64,000 nucleotides of DNA, from the NCBI GenBank assembly GCA_001839685.1, contig MLAK01000723.1:2766-66765 (forward strand), given 5' to 3'. The DNA is from Tritrichomonas foetus. Taxonomy: Eukaryota; Parabasalia; Tritrichomonadida; Tritrichomonadidae. The notes beneath the pieces are model-generated. The model saw only the letters and a program-made list of their open reading frames with translations, was not told the DNA's origin and did not search any database. Positions 40,374 to 50,478 of the stretch are shown in pieces. The first letter of the stretch is position 1. Every line of letters starts with the position of its first letter. Made by a program: the position numbers and the translations under genes.

Positions 40374-41099
40374 CTACCCTTCCCTTTGAAGGCGTTTGAT
40401 TGTCGAAAGAATTACATAAAAGTCGCATTCCATGTTTCGAATTACAGTTGCAAACTTTGGAAAATCCGCTTTTTTATATTGACCTGTTTCTACTGCAATT
40501 GGTGTTGCATGAGCAAAAAATGCAGACATTACGTCACCATGTGTATCACCAAGATGGATGACATGATCAATTTTTTCACCAATTCTGATTTCAGTTAATT
40601 CTTTTGCTTTTTCAATGCATAAATTTCTCAATGGATTTTCACCAAATGCGCCAATGAATGGGTCAAATTCTTCAATAATGTTATCAGCACATTTCAATTT
40701 ATATTTGGCTGTTTTTTCTGTTGACCCAGAAGCAATTGCAACATAGACATTTTCCATTTTTTTAATCGTTCGAATTGTATTCCGAACCCCTGGAAAAAGC
40801 TCAACATATCCAAGATTTTGTTGGAGATAAAAATCATCATAATATTTGATGATTTTAAGAACATCACTCCTTTTGAATGGATACCTTTGTTTAATGAAGA
40901 GTGATTGAAAGGCAGCAGAATCAGTGATACCATGGTACATGAATTGGAACAAATTCATGGGATTTGGCTTGAGAACAGGATCTTTCCCAAAAAACTGCCG
41001 ATATGCATGAATAATGGATGCCATTTGAATTTTCCGTCCATTATCGGCAAGAAGGATGGTCCCATCGATGTCAAATGTGACAAGAATTCTTTTAATCAT
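40374..41099 (-). CDS. HAD-superfamily phosphatase (phosphoglycolate phosphatase-like)
   Basis: 241 residues with the HAD motifs in order: TFDIDGTIL (motif I; the first Asp is the nucleophile, the second the acid/base), VAIASGS (motif II), a lysine in the KYKLKCADNI or KAKEL region (motif III) and VIHLGDTHGDVMSA (motif IV, Mg ligands). Between motif I and II is a helical cap of about 70 residues (C1 type). The length and cap match phosphoglycolate phosphatase/beta-phosphoglucomutase-like HADs, but the substrate cannot be read. The ATG at 41099 is the first in frame and directly follows a TTCAAAAAGTT motif (41103-41112 on the other strand). Confidence 0.85.
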   Translation of the reverse strand: MIKRILVTFDIDGTILLADNGRKIQMASIIHAYRQFFGKDPVLKPNPMNLFQFMYHGITDSAAFQSLFIKQRYPFKRSDVLKIIKYYDDFYLQQNLGYVELFPGVRNTIRTIKKMENVYVAIASGSTEKTAKYKLKCADNIIEEFDPFIGAFGENPLRNLCIEKAKELTEIRIGEKIDHVIHLGDTHGDVMSAFFAHATPIAVETGQYKKADFPKFATVIRNMECDFYVILSTIKRLQREG

Positions 41100-41548
41100 T
41101 TAAACTTTTTGAATAATGTTTCACAATTTCCAATTTTTTGAATAATCTATTTAAATATTATCGGCTCATATCACTTTCCTATCGGAAATTTCATATTAGT
41201 AATCTATAGTAAATTTATAGTAAATCTCACTCTAATCCATCGTACTTTTAGCAGCCCATCATTGAGTTTCTAATTTATTTTATAACGAAATTTTAAAACA
41301 AAAGATATTCATATAATCATGAATAAAATCATGATTTGATCATTTAAATCAAAATCCCTATACAATTAATGAATGCATAAATGATATTGACATAGATTAT
41401 AAAAATCGAAAATCGAAAATTCTGAAAAAAAGCAAAAATAGAAATGATAAAAAGCAAGAAAAAAGTATATTTTAAGATAAAACGTACGATTCTGGTTTAT
41501 TCATAGAAAATAAATATTAAAATAAAATAAAATAAATCTTCAACAATA
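41100..41548. other. Intergenic, AT-rich
   Basis: No gene seen between the HAD gene start and the kinase 3' end. Confidence 0.5.
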
Positions 41549-43498
41549 TCATCCAATCACGAAAGGTTCATCAACTGCTTGGTAAAGCCTATCGGTGAAA
41601 TCAGAAAATTGGTTTTCTTCACCTTTGTGCAGCTTTGCATTTATCATGATTTCGTCTTGTTCTTTGTATGAGGCTGTAATGCTTACATAGAAGTTACCAT
41701 CTGCCGTCCTTGCATAGATAATCATTGGATTTGGATGGAACCATTGTAAACCACAGTCATTTGCAGCTTCTTGACTTCGACTCATTACCAACCAGATTGA
41801 TTTTCCATAGAAACATTTTGTGGAAACTTTTAGAACAGATGTGACCATTGTAGAATCAGGATCATCACACATCCAATTTGGTCGTGTCGCCAAAGACTGC
41901 ATTTCCAACGATTGTTGCATCTGTCTCACTTCACCGTGTCTGTGGAAAGGATCGTCGGTATTATTCATAAGCTTCTTTGATTGAAACATGAATGAATTTG
42001 AATCAAGTGATTTAGAGTTAGTTACTTTTGATGATTGATCCCATGGAAGTTTTTCAAAATCAAGTTTAACAGTAAGCATTGAAACAAAAACTTTGGCCAT
42101 AGTGTTTTCCGTTGAAGTTAATTCATCATTTAATTCCTTATCATCTGAGAAACCAATTTGCGTCAGGATTTTCATTATTTCTTGAGGAAGAGTAGTTGGA
42201 TCAATTGGTTGCTCATGGGAAAGGTCAGGAATAGGACGAGGTAGTTGGTAGTTTACCTCAAGACCGCGTCTGAAGCATGGATGTGCTTTGATCTGATCGA
42301 TAGTGAGGCGCTGCTTAGGATCGACGACAATGAGGTGCTTAATAAGATCTTGGATATCGGAAGGGAATGGTGGCATCTCGAAAACGCCTTTCTTCACCTT
42401 GTGAAGGACAACTCGAATAGAGGGATCATCAAATGGAAGATATCCCTGGGTGTTAGAAAAATTTATAAAAATTAAGATGTGATTTGCATTTTCATTGATT
42501 TCCTCTATATTAATATTTACTTCCAATAATAAAACAATCATTAAACAATAATAAAACAATCATTAAACAATAATAAAACAATCATTAAACAATAATAAAA
42601 CAATAATTAAACAATAATAAAACAATAATTAAACAAAGATTATGATTTCAGCCGAATGGTTGAATCTTAATCTAGTGCTAATTACTTATTGGAATGAATA
42701 AAGAATTAGTTGATTAAATTAACAATATAATTAATGAAAGCATTGATGTAAATAAAACTAGGCGTGATGAATTATAAGGTATTTTGAAAAAATTGAGTGC
42801 TGTGAATTATGGCTGGAAAATAAAATAAAATAATAATGAAGAGGCATCAATGAAAGTTGAAAAATCACATCCTAAAAACATACGGCAAGTAATGCATAAA
42901 GAATTACACCAAGTGACCAAATATCAGCACATCTGCCATCGTATGGAATACCACGAATTACTTCTGGAGCCGCGTAATGTGGAGATCCACACGATGTATC
43001 AGTGACGCGAGACTTGATCCATCTGGCAAATCCAAAGTCTGCTATTTTGATTCTGTTGTTTGCGTCAAGAAGAATATTTTCCGGTTTGAGATCTCGGTGG
43101 CAAATTCCATGAAAATGCAAATATTCAATAGCGAGAACAATCTGGCGGAAGAAATCCATGGCCATTTCAATCGGTAAAAAGCGCCTGAGAACGAGAAAGT
43201 CAAATAATTCACCATTTTGAGCATATTCGAGAACCATGCATAAATGGCGGTGAGATTCGAGAACGTCGATAAGGTTTAAAATATTCGGATGATCGACGAC
43301 CCTCATTAGTGCGATTTCACGTTGGACTTTCATTTGTAGATTTGGTTTTTGTTCGAAGGAGGATTTGGATATAATTTTGATTGCAACTTGTTCGCCTGTT
43401 TCTTTGTGATATGCAAGTTTTACTTTTCCTGTGGTGCCTTCACCGAGAACACGTTGAACGATATAAGGTCCAAGGGTTTGTGGTTTCCCTTCAGACAT
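41549..43498 (-). CDS. SNF1/MARK-like kinase with one intron (exons 42884-43498 and 41549-42445)
   Basis: Two exons joined in phase 0 give 503 residues. Exon 1 holds the N-lobe and most of the C-lobe: LGEGTTGKVKLA, VAIKIISK, HRDLKPENILLD, DFGFARW, CGSPHYAAPEVI and DIWSLGVILYALLA. Exon 2 continues GYLPFDDPSIR and ends the domain at RLTIDQIKAHPCF. Without splicing, exon 1 would end VCF-stop and exon 2 would lack a start, so the intron is required. The C-terminal 200 residues end in a compact domain (KSIWLVMSRSQE, MIIYARTADGNFYVSITASY) that may be a KA1-like regulatory module. SNF1/MARK kinases act in energy or polarity signalling. The first ATG is at 43498; three codons above are open without an ATG. 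Confidence 0.9.
42446..42883 (-). other. Spliceosomal intron, 438 bases
   Basis: On the gene strand the intron begins GTATGT right after a GCC codon (42884 is the last exon base) and ends TTCTAACACCCAG before GGA (42445). These match the trichomonad intron ends, where the branch site is fused to the 3' splice site as ACTAACACACAG. Removing it joins LLA to GYLPFDD, as kinases of this group read. It contains a 22-bp minisatellite. Confidence 0.9.
42524..42633. repeat. 22-bp tandem array in the intron, 5 copies
   Basis: Five head-to-tail copies of CAATAATAAAACAATCAT plus TAAA (22 bases). The first three are identical; the last two change one base (CAATCATT to CAATAATT). It lies near the 3' end of the intron. 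Confidence 0.9.
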
Positions 43499-43928
43499 AA
43501 CTCGCACAAATCGTTTGAAACTTTTGTAAAGGGCATTCCAATAGAGATCGAAATTTCACCTAAAATAATTATTTTTGAAGAAAATTCATTCAAATAATTC
43601 ACCTTTGTCTAAAATGATATGAAATTTAGGTAATGATTGGTGAAAAATAATTAATAATGATACAGCTTCTTTTCAATTATGTACATTTAATTTTTTTTAC
43701 AAATTTCAATAGGTTACGAGAATCCGATCGTTACAGTAAGTATAAATAGACATGTAGAAATAAATGACACCTGTTGAAAGAGCACCCTCAAAATAATGTA
43801 TTCCATAAGTAATAAGATGGAATATGAATGTTATGTCAGATTTCAACAACAAACTTACAGTCGACCAATTATTCATTCAAGTATTTTCGACTATTTAACT
43901 ATTCAATAAAAACTTGTACGTTTACCAA
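43499..43928. other. Divergent intergenic region
   Basis: No gene; between the divergent kinase and TIPIN starts. No motif stands out. Confidence 0.4.
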
Positions 43929-44477
43929 ATGATGTCGGAGAAAAATACCACGCAAGAAAAAACAGAAGGAGATAAATCAGCAGACAAAAAGGAAGGAGAA
44001 GATAAAAATAAAAAAGAAGAAGAAGTTGTAATTAAAAAAGCTCGAAAAGTTGCTCCGAAATTTAATCCAGCAACACTCAATGATCCAGAAAAAGGACTCG
44101 AAGCTCTATATAAAAAAATAGATCGACTTAATCCAAATATAGTTCACGGAGATAAAGAAAGCCTATCGATGCTTATGAGAATATACCAGCAATGGCTATA
44201 TCAAGTTTTTCCCGCGGATTTTGGCGATATGTGTTGGAAAATCAGCGATATGGGACCTGTAAAAAGTGCTGTGCGTAACTTTGTATTTGACAAAAAAGGT
44301 ATTGAAAGAAGTGGATTTGATCGAGAAATTGGGAATTCATTTGTTGATGATGATGAAGCACCACAAGATGAAGAAGCATATAAGGAGCCACCTCAGCAAT
44401 CATCAAGGTTTTTGGATGATGAAGATCTTGGTGATGCTGGCGATGATATCATGGATCTTCTTACCAAAGAGCAATGA
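43929..44477 (+). CDS. TIPIN: TIPIN/Csm3/Swi3 replication fork protection protein
   Basis: 182 residues. A charged N-terminus (Lys/Glu-rich, about 45 residues) is followed by the Swi3 domain: LNDPEKGLEALYKKIDRL, then LSMLMRIYQQWLYQVFPADF and CWKISDMGPVKSAVRNFV, matching the family pattern GL..L.K....K........DL..LL..YQ.W...L.P...F.D....I..LG.KK.V. The tail is acidic. TIPIN/Csm3 pairs with Timeless/Tof1 to stabilise stalled replication forks. Two adjacent ATGs (43929 and 43932) are the first in frame; either may be used. The gene is followed by a 16-bp minisatellite. Confidence 0.75.
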   Translation: MMSEKNTTQEKTEGDKSADKKEGEDKNKKEEEVVIKKARKVAPKFNPATLNDPEKGLEALYKKIDRLNPNIVHGDKESLSMLMRIYQQWLYQVFPADFGDMCWKISDMGPVKSAVRNFVFDKKGIERSGFDREIGNSFVDDDEAPQDEEAYKEPPQQSSRFLDDEDLGDAGDDIMDLLTKEQ

Positions 44478-44591
44478 TAGATATTTTTATTTATTTTATA
44501 AATACACATAATATTACCTATAATCTTTTGATCTCGATTCTTTCTATTCTTCTATAAATCTATTTTTCTTTCGACCAATTCTATTTCGCGA

Positions 44592-45598
44592 GATTCTCAT
44601 TCTTATAGCTGCTCATTCTAATATATTCTCATTCTAATAGATTCTCATTCTTATTGATTCTCATTCTTATAGTTGCTCATTCTTAGGATTCTTATTCTAA
44701 TAGTTGCTCATTCTTATGGATTCTCATTCTTATAATTGCTCATTCTAATAGATTCTCATTCTAATAGATTCTCATTCTAATAGTTGCTCATTCTAATATA
44801 TTCTCATTCTNNNNNNNNNNNNNNNNNNNNNNNNNNNNNNNNNNNNNNNNNNNNNNNNNNNNNNNNNNNNNNNNNNNNNNNNNNNNNNNNNNNNNNNNNN
44901 NNNNNNNNNNNNNNNNNNNNNNNNNNNNNNNNNNNNNNNNNNNNNNNNNNNNNNNNNNNNNNNNNNNNNNNNNNNNNNNNNNNNNNNNNNNNNNNNNNNN
45001 NNNNNNNNNNNNNNNNNNNNNNNNNNNNNNNNNNNNNNNNNNNNNNNNNNNNNNNNNNNNNNNNNNNNNNNNNNNNNNNNNNNNNNNNNNNNNNNNNNNN
45101 NNNNNNNNNNNNNNNNNNNNNNNNNNNNNNNNNNNNNNNNNNNNNNNNNNNNNNNNNNNNNNNNNNNNNNNNNNNNNNNNNNNNNNNNNNNNNNNNNNNN
45201 NNNNNNNNNNNNNNNNNNNNNNNNNNNNNNNNNNNNNNNNNNNNNNNNNNNNNNNNNNNNNNNNNNNNNNNNNNNNNNNNNNNNNNNNNNNNNNNNNNNN
45301 NNNNNNNNNNNNNNNNNNNNNNNNNNNNNNNNNNNNNNNNNNNNNNNNNNNNNNNNNNNNNNNNNNNNNNNNNNNNNNNNNNNNNNNNNNNNNNNNNNNN
45401 NNNNNNNNNNNNNNNNNNNNNNNNNNNNNNNNNNNNNNNNNNNNNNNNNNNNNNNNNNNNNNNNNNNNNNNNNNNNNNNNNNNNNNNNNNNNNNNNNNNN
45501 NNNNNNNNNNNNNNNNNNATTCTCATTCTAATATATTCTCATTCTAATAGATTCTCATTCTTATGGATTCTCATTCTAATAGAGTCTATTTCTAAGAG
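44592..45598. repeat. 16-bp tandem array containing an assembly gap
   Basis: Copies of GATTCTCATTCTAATA and variants (GTTGCTCATTCTTATA and others) run from 44592 to the gap, and the same units resume after it to about 45598. The gap is N from 44811 to 45518 (708 bases), presumably more of the same array. It lies between TIPIN and the SAXO-like gene. Confidence 0.9.
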
Positions 45599-45744
45599 AT
45601 TTTTTGATGAATTCAGAATTTCAGAGAAAAAGTGGTTTATGATAGCTAACTTTTTCATAAGTATATTCAATTGATTCTGATGATAAGGTCAATTATACCA
45701 GCCGTTAGAAAAATACTCGTTTTTTTATCGGTATTCAAAACAAA

Positions 45745-47253
45745 ATGTATACGCCCGATTTTCCTACACGTAACTACTTAGAACTTCAGAAATCAAAGAT
45801 TCAAATCGGTGACAAAAGGCATTTATCATGGGAAACTACATACAATGCGACCATGAGGCCACTCACACACCAAGATACCCGCCAATCATTAGATACAGTT
45901 ACTCTTCAGCGCACTCACTGGACGCCAGGCGACATTCCTGGATCCGTAATTTCAGAGTGCCACGACAAATATCGAGATTTCGGCACAGGAAACCAAAGAG
46001 AAACCAGCCGGACCCGTGATCAAATGATGCGAACAAGCTTCAACTTGGGTGACGGGTCGCCAATGGAGTCCAGGAGGCTCCAGAAGTACGAACGTATCCA
46101 GCAGGAGCCAATTGCAAACTTACGAAACATGATGGAATCAACACATTTCGATTTGAAAAATCCGCAGCAGAAAAACACATGGGAATCAACAAACAAAGCT
46201 GATTTCAGACCATTTACAGCTAAGCCATCTGAAAGCGCAGATATGTCAATCATGCGTGGATATGGCGCCAAATCGACATTCGACCAAATGGGAGCTTTCG
46301 GACCTCAAAATTCAAGCAATAGAACAGATTTCGTTGATTATTCTAAACGTCCTGGAACAACCGACATAAGGACTCGTTCAGTTACGATCGATAATGGAAG
46401 AATCAATTTCGAACAATCAACAACAAACAAATGGCAACGAACAAACTGGCAGATGGGCGATACAGAAAAACGATATACAACTACAATGAAAGACGGAATT
46501 CAGCCACATGGAGTTATCGCATTAGATCCAAAATATGCGCAAGAAAAACGTATTGCCTTTCATAAATCTGTCGTCACTGCTGGAAACAACTTACCGCCTG
46601 TCAAAACAAGTACCATGCATGATGCAATCCAAGCTCATCCTGATTTTAAACCGCCTGACATGGCTGACAAAACCGCTTTCATGTCACATCACGATTTCCG
46701 AAATTGGAATGAGAAAGTTTCAACAACTTCTCGTGACGCTTTCCAACCAAAGAAAGCTGAGCCTGTTGCACCTGTAAATAATCAGCTTCAACGTTCACAT
46801 GCAAACTTTGGTGATTCAAAAATTAATGAAAAGCGAACATTATTTATGGATTCATATAAAAAGCCACCACCAACTCTCGAACTCGCTGATATGCAAGCAG
46901 CTCGTGATTTCCATCAAGGACATCATACAAACAATAGAAGTGGAATGTCAGAAAGAACAGAAATTACTACAAATCAGGCAACTTATACTGGATTTCCAGA
47001 TTGCAAGCCTTCAGAAATTTGTGACGCGCTCAGAGGTGGACGAAATATAGTGCAGAATGAACCTAGGTTCACTGTCAGAACTTCAGCAATGCATGACGCA
47101 TTTGTTCCTCATAAATATAAGCCACCTGAACCAATTGATAACAATCTTCAAAAATCACACATTCAATTACAAGGAAATGGAACAAAGTGGTCAACAACAC
47201 AACAAGACTACTTCCAATTCAAGACTTACAGGATGCCAGGACAACCACAATAG
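45745..47253 (+). CDS. SAXO/TEX45-like repeat protein, probable axonemal microtubule protein
   Basis: 502 residues with about seven degenerate repeats of roughly 50-70 residues. Each contains an aromatic/hydrophobic-x-G-D step followed by a W/T-T/S-x-x-D/A-x-F/M step: IQIGDKRHLSWETTYNATM, HWTPGDIPG, MRTSFNLGDG, STHFDLKNPQQ, RTNWQMGDTEKRYTTTMKDG, RSHANFGDSKIN and KSHIQLQGNGTKWSTTQQDY. The pattern resembles the SHFxLGxD...YxTTxxxxF repeats of TEX45/SAXO-type proteins that bind axonemal microtubules. There is no membrane segment; overall basic and Pro-rich. The ATG at 45745 is first in frame with TTCAAAACAAA just before it. AAAAAGTGG stands at 45627. Confidence 0.6.
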   Translation: MYTPDFPTRNYLELQKSKIQIGDKRHLSWETTYNATMRPLTHQDTRQSLDTVTLQRTHWTPGDIPGSVISECHDKYRDFGTGNQRETSRTRDQMMRTSFNLGDGSPMESRRLQKYERIQQEPIANLRNMMESTHFDLKNPQQKNTWESTNKADFRPFTAKPSESADMSIMRGYGAKSTFDQMGAFGPQNSSNRTDFVDYSKRPGTTDIRTRSVTIDNGRINFEQSTTNKWQRTNWQMGDTEKRYTTTMKDGIQPHGVIALDPKYAQEKRIAFHKSVVTAGNNLPPVKTSTMHDAIQAHPDFKPPDMADKTAFMSHHDFRNWNEKVSTTSRDAFQPKKAEPVAPVNNQLQRSHANFGDSKINEKRTLFMDSYKKPPPTLELADMQAARDFHQGHHTNNRSGMSERTEITTNQATYTGFPDCKPSEICDALRGGRNIVQNEPRFTVRTSAMHDAFVPHKYKPPEPIDNNLQKSHIQLQGNGTKWSTTQQDYFQFKTYRMPGQPQ

Positions 47254-47778
47254 AAGTGTTACTATTTTTATTTCTTTATTTATTATGATTTTATTTATTT
47301 ATTTAGTTCTACGTGTCAAATAAAACAAAAATGAATATTTCTTTGACCATTTTTTTTCTAATACATAATACATATGATGCTAATATTTATATGTGATGAT
47401 AATATTTATGTTTGATGATTATTTTTATGTTTGATGATTATATTTATGTTTGATTATTTTTATGTTTGATGATTATATTTATGTTTGATTATTTTTATGT
47501 TTGATGATTATATTTATGTTTGATGATTATATATTACGGTGAATTAAATATAGGAAAGTATTATAACCAAAAGTCAGAAGGTATCAAATATTTATTTTTC
47601 ACACATTAAAACAAGCAAAATCATCATAATAACAATCAAGCAATATTTTCTGTTCTCTATTGGTACAATAACTATTTAAAACACACCCAGTGTAAGTTCA
47701 TGCGGTGTGATAATCATTCATCGTGTCGAATCACATAAAGAGTCGGACCCAAAGAGCACAAAAAAAGCAGAAAAAGAC
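47254..47778. repeat. Intergenic with an AT-rich minisatellite (47388-47532)
   Basis: About 8 imperfect copies of an 17-18-base unit (TTTATGTTTGATGATTAT) at 47388-47532, just 3' of the SAXO-like gene. The rest has no gene. Confidence 0.8.
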
Positions 47779-48054
47779 TCATGATGTTTTGAGATTTGGA
47801 AGGCGTTCTCGTCTATTAAAAATGTTTCTATGTGCACCATTCTCATTAAGTGTTGGAGGAGGTGCTACTTTTTTAGTATGGGGCTCATCAGGCTTTGAAT
47901 TCGAATTTGGATTTGATGAGGAAATTCTTGCAATTCTTTCTTCAACACATTGTATTCTGCTACATAAGCTATCCATTTGTTTTTTATAATGTTGGTCCAT
48001 TTCAATAATCAGTTGCCTTTGCTTCAATATTTGCTCATCAAGATTAGCATGCAT
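47779..48054 (-). CDS. Small coiled-coil protein, unknown
   Basis: 91 residues. Residues 3-45 form an amphipathic coiled coil (DEQILKQRQLIIEMDQHYKK, IQCVEERIARISSS) and the rest is Ser/Pro-rich then basic (HRNIFNRRERLPNLKTS). The ATG at 48054 is the first in frame and is preceded directly by a TTCAAAAAGTTCAATTT motif. No family recognised. The composition and the upstream motif favour it over the antisense frame 47723-47989, which lacks an ATG. Confidence 0.55.
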   Translation of the reverse strand: MHANLDEQILKQRQLIIEMDQHYKKQMDSLCSRIQCVEERIARISSSNPNSNSKPDEPHTKKVAPPPTLNENGAHRNIFNRRERLPNLKTS

Positions 48055-48282
48055 AAATTGAACTTTTTGAATATGCCTAATTCAAAAAAAATTATAAAAA
48101 TTAATTTCAATATAGAAAATAACGATGAAAAGAGAAAATAAATTGGAAATATCCTGTCATATCTCGTAAATCAGTCTTTTTAAATTCTTAAAAAATGTAT
48201 TAAATTCACTAATAAATATAGGAATATTAAGTGTTAGCGATATTTATTAATATTAAATAATATTTAATTATATTTCAATTCT

Positions 48283-48768
48283 TTATTTCTTTGACGCAGC
48301 TTGAAGTAACAAATCCAGAAACTCATCTTTCTTTTGCGGTGCCTCTTCCTCTTTCACTGGCTCGAGGAGCTCTGGTTTATTCTGAGCTTTTGAATTGGCG
48401 TTAAATAGAGCGAGGACACCGTTTAAAGTTTTCTTTTTGAGTCGTTTTTCGTCTTCTGCGTCCCATGCTGACACATCTTTGTGTGTTGTGTTTAATAATT
48501 TCTTCTTGGTGAGAGTCATTTGATGCGCCTCTCTTTCTTTCTTTGAAAGTTCCTCTTTAAGTCTATCAATCTTGCCTGGGACTTTTGACATGCATAAAAT
48601 CGGGCACTTTGCTCCCTCTGGGATTGGAGCTTCCAATAAAATCGCGTATTGTTCGCCAAACGAGCGGTCTGTTGGTTCTTCTACATCAGAGGAAGAAAGT
48701 TCTTCTTCTGAAGATAACACTGGGGATTCGGATTCGGAGTCTGATGAAGCTGAAGCTTGTTCTGTCAT
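48283..48768 (-). CDS. RRP15: RRP15-like ribosome biogenesis protein
   Basis: 161 residues. The N-terminal 35 residues are Ser/Glu/Asp-rich; then comes the RRP15 pattern: FGEQYAILLEAP, CPILCMSKVPGKIDRLKEEL, a Lys-rich helix, then EDEKRLKKKTLNGVLALFNA, which corresponds to the family's KERxLRKxAxxGVVKLFNAVxxxQ block. Rrp15 is a nucleolar 60S pre-ribosome assembly factor. The C-terminus is charged (EEEAPQKKDEFLDLLLQAAS). The ATG at 48768 is first in this frame; an out-of-frame ATG lies 7 bases further up, so transcription probably starts between them or the upstream ATG is bypassed. AAAAAGTTCACC lies 16-27 bases upstream. Confidence 0.6.
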   Translation of the reverse strand: MTEQASASSDSESESPVLSSEEELSSSDVEEPTDRSFGEQYAILLEAPIPEGAKCPILCMSKVPGKIDRLKEELSKKEREAHQMTLTKKKLLNTTHKDVSAWDAEDEKRLKKKTLNGVLALFNANSKAQNKPELLEPVKEEEAPQKKDEFLDLLLQAASKK

Positions 48769-49391
48769 TGGTCATGAATCGGTGAACTTTTTGTGTCGTT
48801 TTTAATCACCTTCTTTCAATTATAAAATCTTAGTTACACTTTTTTAGCAGATATGTGGTCATTTAATTGGAAGTATAACCAAAATCTAAGTTTCATTCAC
48901 GATATTGCGATCTGTTTTTCTCAGGAAGATATCATATATTTCTCTCATTGTGAATTTCTTGAAATTTTTAATTGTTCATTCCAAATCACTTAGACGAGTT
49001 TCTTTCTTCGATTTTTCATTATATTATTAAATTATTTTTTGAATTTATATTTAGTCACTATATTCCAGTAGCAATCATATTACACTATAAATAGCCGCAA
49101 TTTCAATAAATAAAAATGATTTTATCGAATTTTGTTTATGTAATTGTAATGACGCCTGAAAAGTGACGCTATAAATGGTCGTATATGTTTGATTCCTATC
49201 AATGATGTCACGGAGTTCACTCAATCTATCAGTTAAATCATCACTTGCTGAATTCAAAAAGTTATACTTTTTTGGATGTCATTAAAATCAAGGAATTTCA
49301 GATTTAATTCTTAAGAATATTCATATTTGGGTGTATGAAATAAATAAATACAATGATTGTTTTATGAGAAATGAAAATTAATAACAGTTTA
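48769..49391. other. Intergenic, AT-rich
   Basis: No gene accepted. A frame without ATG at 49075-49257 (minus) is discussed among the rejected items. Confidence 0.4.
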
Positions 49392-49988
49392 TTAAACATA
49401 TTCTTTTAAATTCTTCTGCACAAAATTTCCGGTTGGATCTTCATACTTAGAAACTTTAAAAAATTCGATTATTTCATCAAATTCTCTTGGCTCCGCTCGA
49501 AGATTCCTTTCATATTCACGGGATATCTGCTTGATTGAATTTACATTATTAGTTTCTATGTGGACTTTCTTGTTCAAGTTAGAAAGAGTATTATTAATTA
49601 ATTCCTTTGACGGCAAACTTTTCTCGAATTTGTTTCTTTGAAGTTTATTGTTGCATTTATTTTGAATTTTAGTTGGTTTTGTGCTGTTCACGTGGTCTTC
49701 ATTATGACTCGTGGCCAAAGGATGGGCGAATTCGACTTGTGGCGGCGATGGGGGTGATCGATCTTCTGGGGAGTCAATTTGGAGTAGGTAACTGGATACT
49801 TGAAAATTTGAACCATCAAGGGGAGGCGAATCAAAAGTTTTTAAAGATGCGATTTTGATATTTTCCTCATCGTAGAGCAAAATGTTGTATAATCCATTTC
49901 CTGCTTGAGTAATGACAACAAATCCGTCTTTAAATTGTTTTTGCCTTTGAGAAATTCGTTGAGTATAAAGGCATGCGTATCTTCCCAT
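49392..49988 (-). CDS. DUF2439 (ZGRF1/Dbl2/Mte1 N-terminal domain) protein
   Basis: 198 residues. The N-terminal 75 residues match DUF2439: YACLYTQRISQRQKQFKDGF, NILLYDEENIKIAS and NFQVSSYLLQIDSPED, against the family pattern Y-x-x-x-Y-T-x-Q-K-x-K-K-x-W-x-D-G-F ... LYDE ... EFE-x-YLVEI. DUF2439 marks ZGRF1, Dbl2 and Mte1, which bind replication or recombination structures and partner helicases. Residues 80-198 are basic and disordered. The helicase part of ZGRF1 is absent, as in fungal Dbl2/Mte1. The ATG at 49988 is the first in frame. AAAAAGTG at 50004 is in the promoter position. Confidence 0.65.
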   Translation of the reverse strand: MGRYACLYTQRISQRQKQFKDGFVVITQAGNGLYNILLYDEENIKIASLKTFDSPPLDGSNFQVSSYLLQIDSPEDRSPPSPPQVEFAHPLATSHNEDHVNSTKPTKIQNKCNNKLQRNKFEKSLPSKELINNTLSNLNKKVHIETNNVNSIKQISREYERNLRAEPREFDEIIEFFKVSKYEDPTGNFVQKNLKEYV

Positions 49989-50169
49989 CAATAATTAATC
50001 ACGAAAAAGTGAACTTCACTATGTGTTCTCAATTTTTTGAATAGAATGGTCAAATATAATGGTCAAAATTATCTCACGAAAGATTATTTAGTTATTATGA
50101 CCAGAAATTATATGGTCATTCAGTATGTGATTATATCAATCAATTGATCGAGAAAGAAGCTTGTTTTTT

Positions 50170-50220
<51 letters not shown>

Positions 50221-50478
50221 AATAAAAATAAGAATAAATCAATTTGATCAATGACCATTTCTATGTTGAACTTCACCGGTATTCAAGCATTTTTTTTTCC
50301 CCAAATTGATTGCCGATCCATAAAAAAGAAGCACTTCACAATACTCAATTAGATAAAATATTCATATGATTGTATATACCTTGTTCAAAGTTTGGACAGC
50401 AGGAAAAAAAGATGATTTCTGCTTCCTTAAATAATGGAGCTTTGATTTTGGAATAAATTGAATGGATGTAGCTGATAT
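49989..50478. repeat. Intergenic with a 48-base poly(A) run (50171-50218)
   Basis: No gene. An uninterrupted run of 48 A (50171-50218) follows TTTTTTC. It may be polymerase slippage or a retroposed poly(A) tail; no retrotransposon body is visible beside it. Confidence 0.7.

Noticed and set aside
41549..43507. Two separate genes: half a kinase and a short protein starting MFYYCLMIVLL
   Set aside because: The kinase domain is continuous only after removing an intron with canonical ends; the 38 residues before GYLPFDD are intron-encoded.
44592..45598. CRISPR array
   Set aside because: Units are head-to-tail with no spacers, and the genome is eukaryotic.
44784..45674. Long frames across the N runs at 44.8 and 56.2 kb
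   Set aside because: They consist of unknown bases and tandem repeat units.
47723..47989. 88-codon plus-strand frame opposite the small coiled-coil gene
   Set aside because: No ATG at the start; its antisense frame has a coiled coil and a promoter-like motif.
49075..49257. 60-codon minus-strand frame starting NSASDDLTDRLSELRDI
   Set aside because: Composition looks coding, but there is no ATG and no splice site of trichomonad type found upstream. It might be a remnant or terminal exon.
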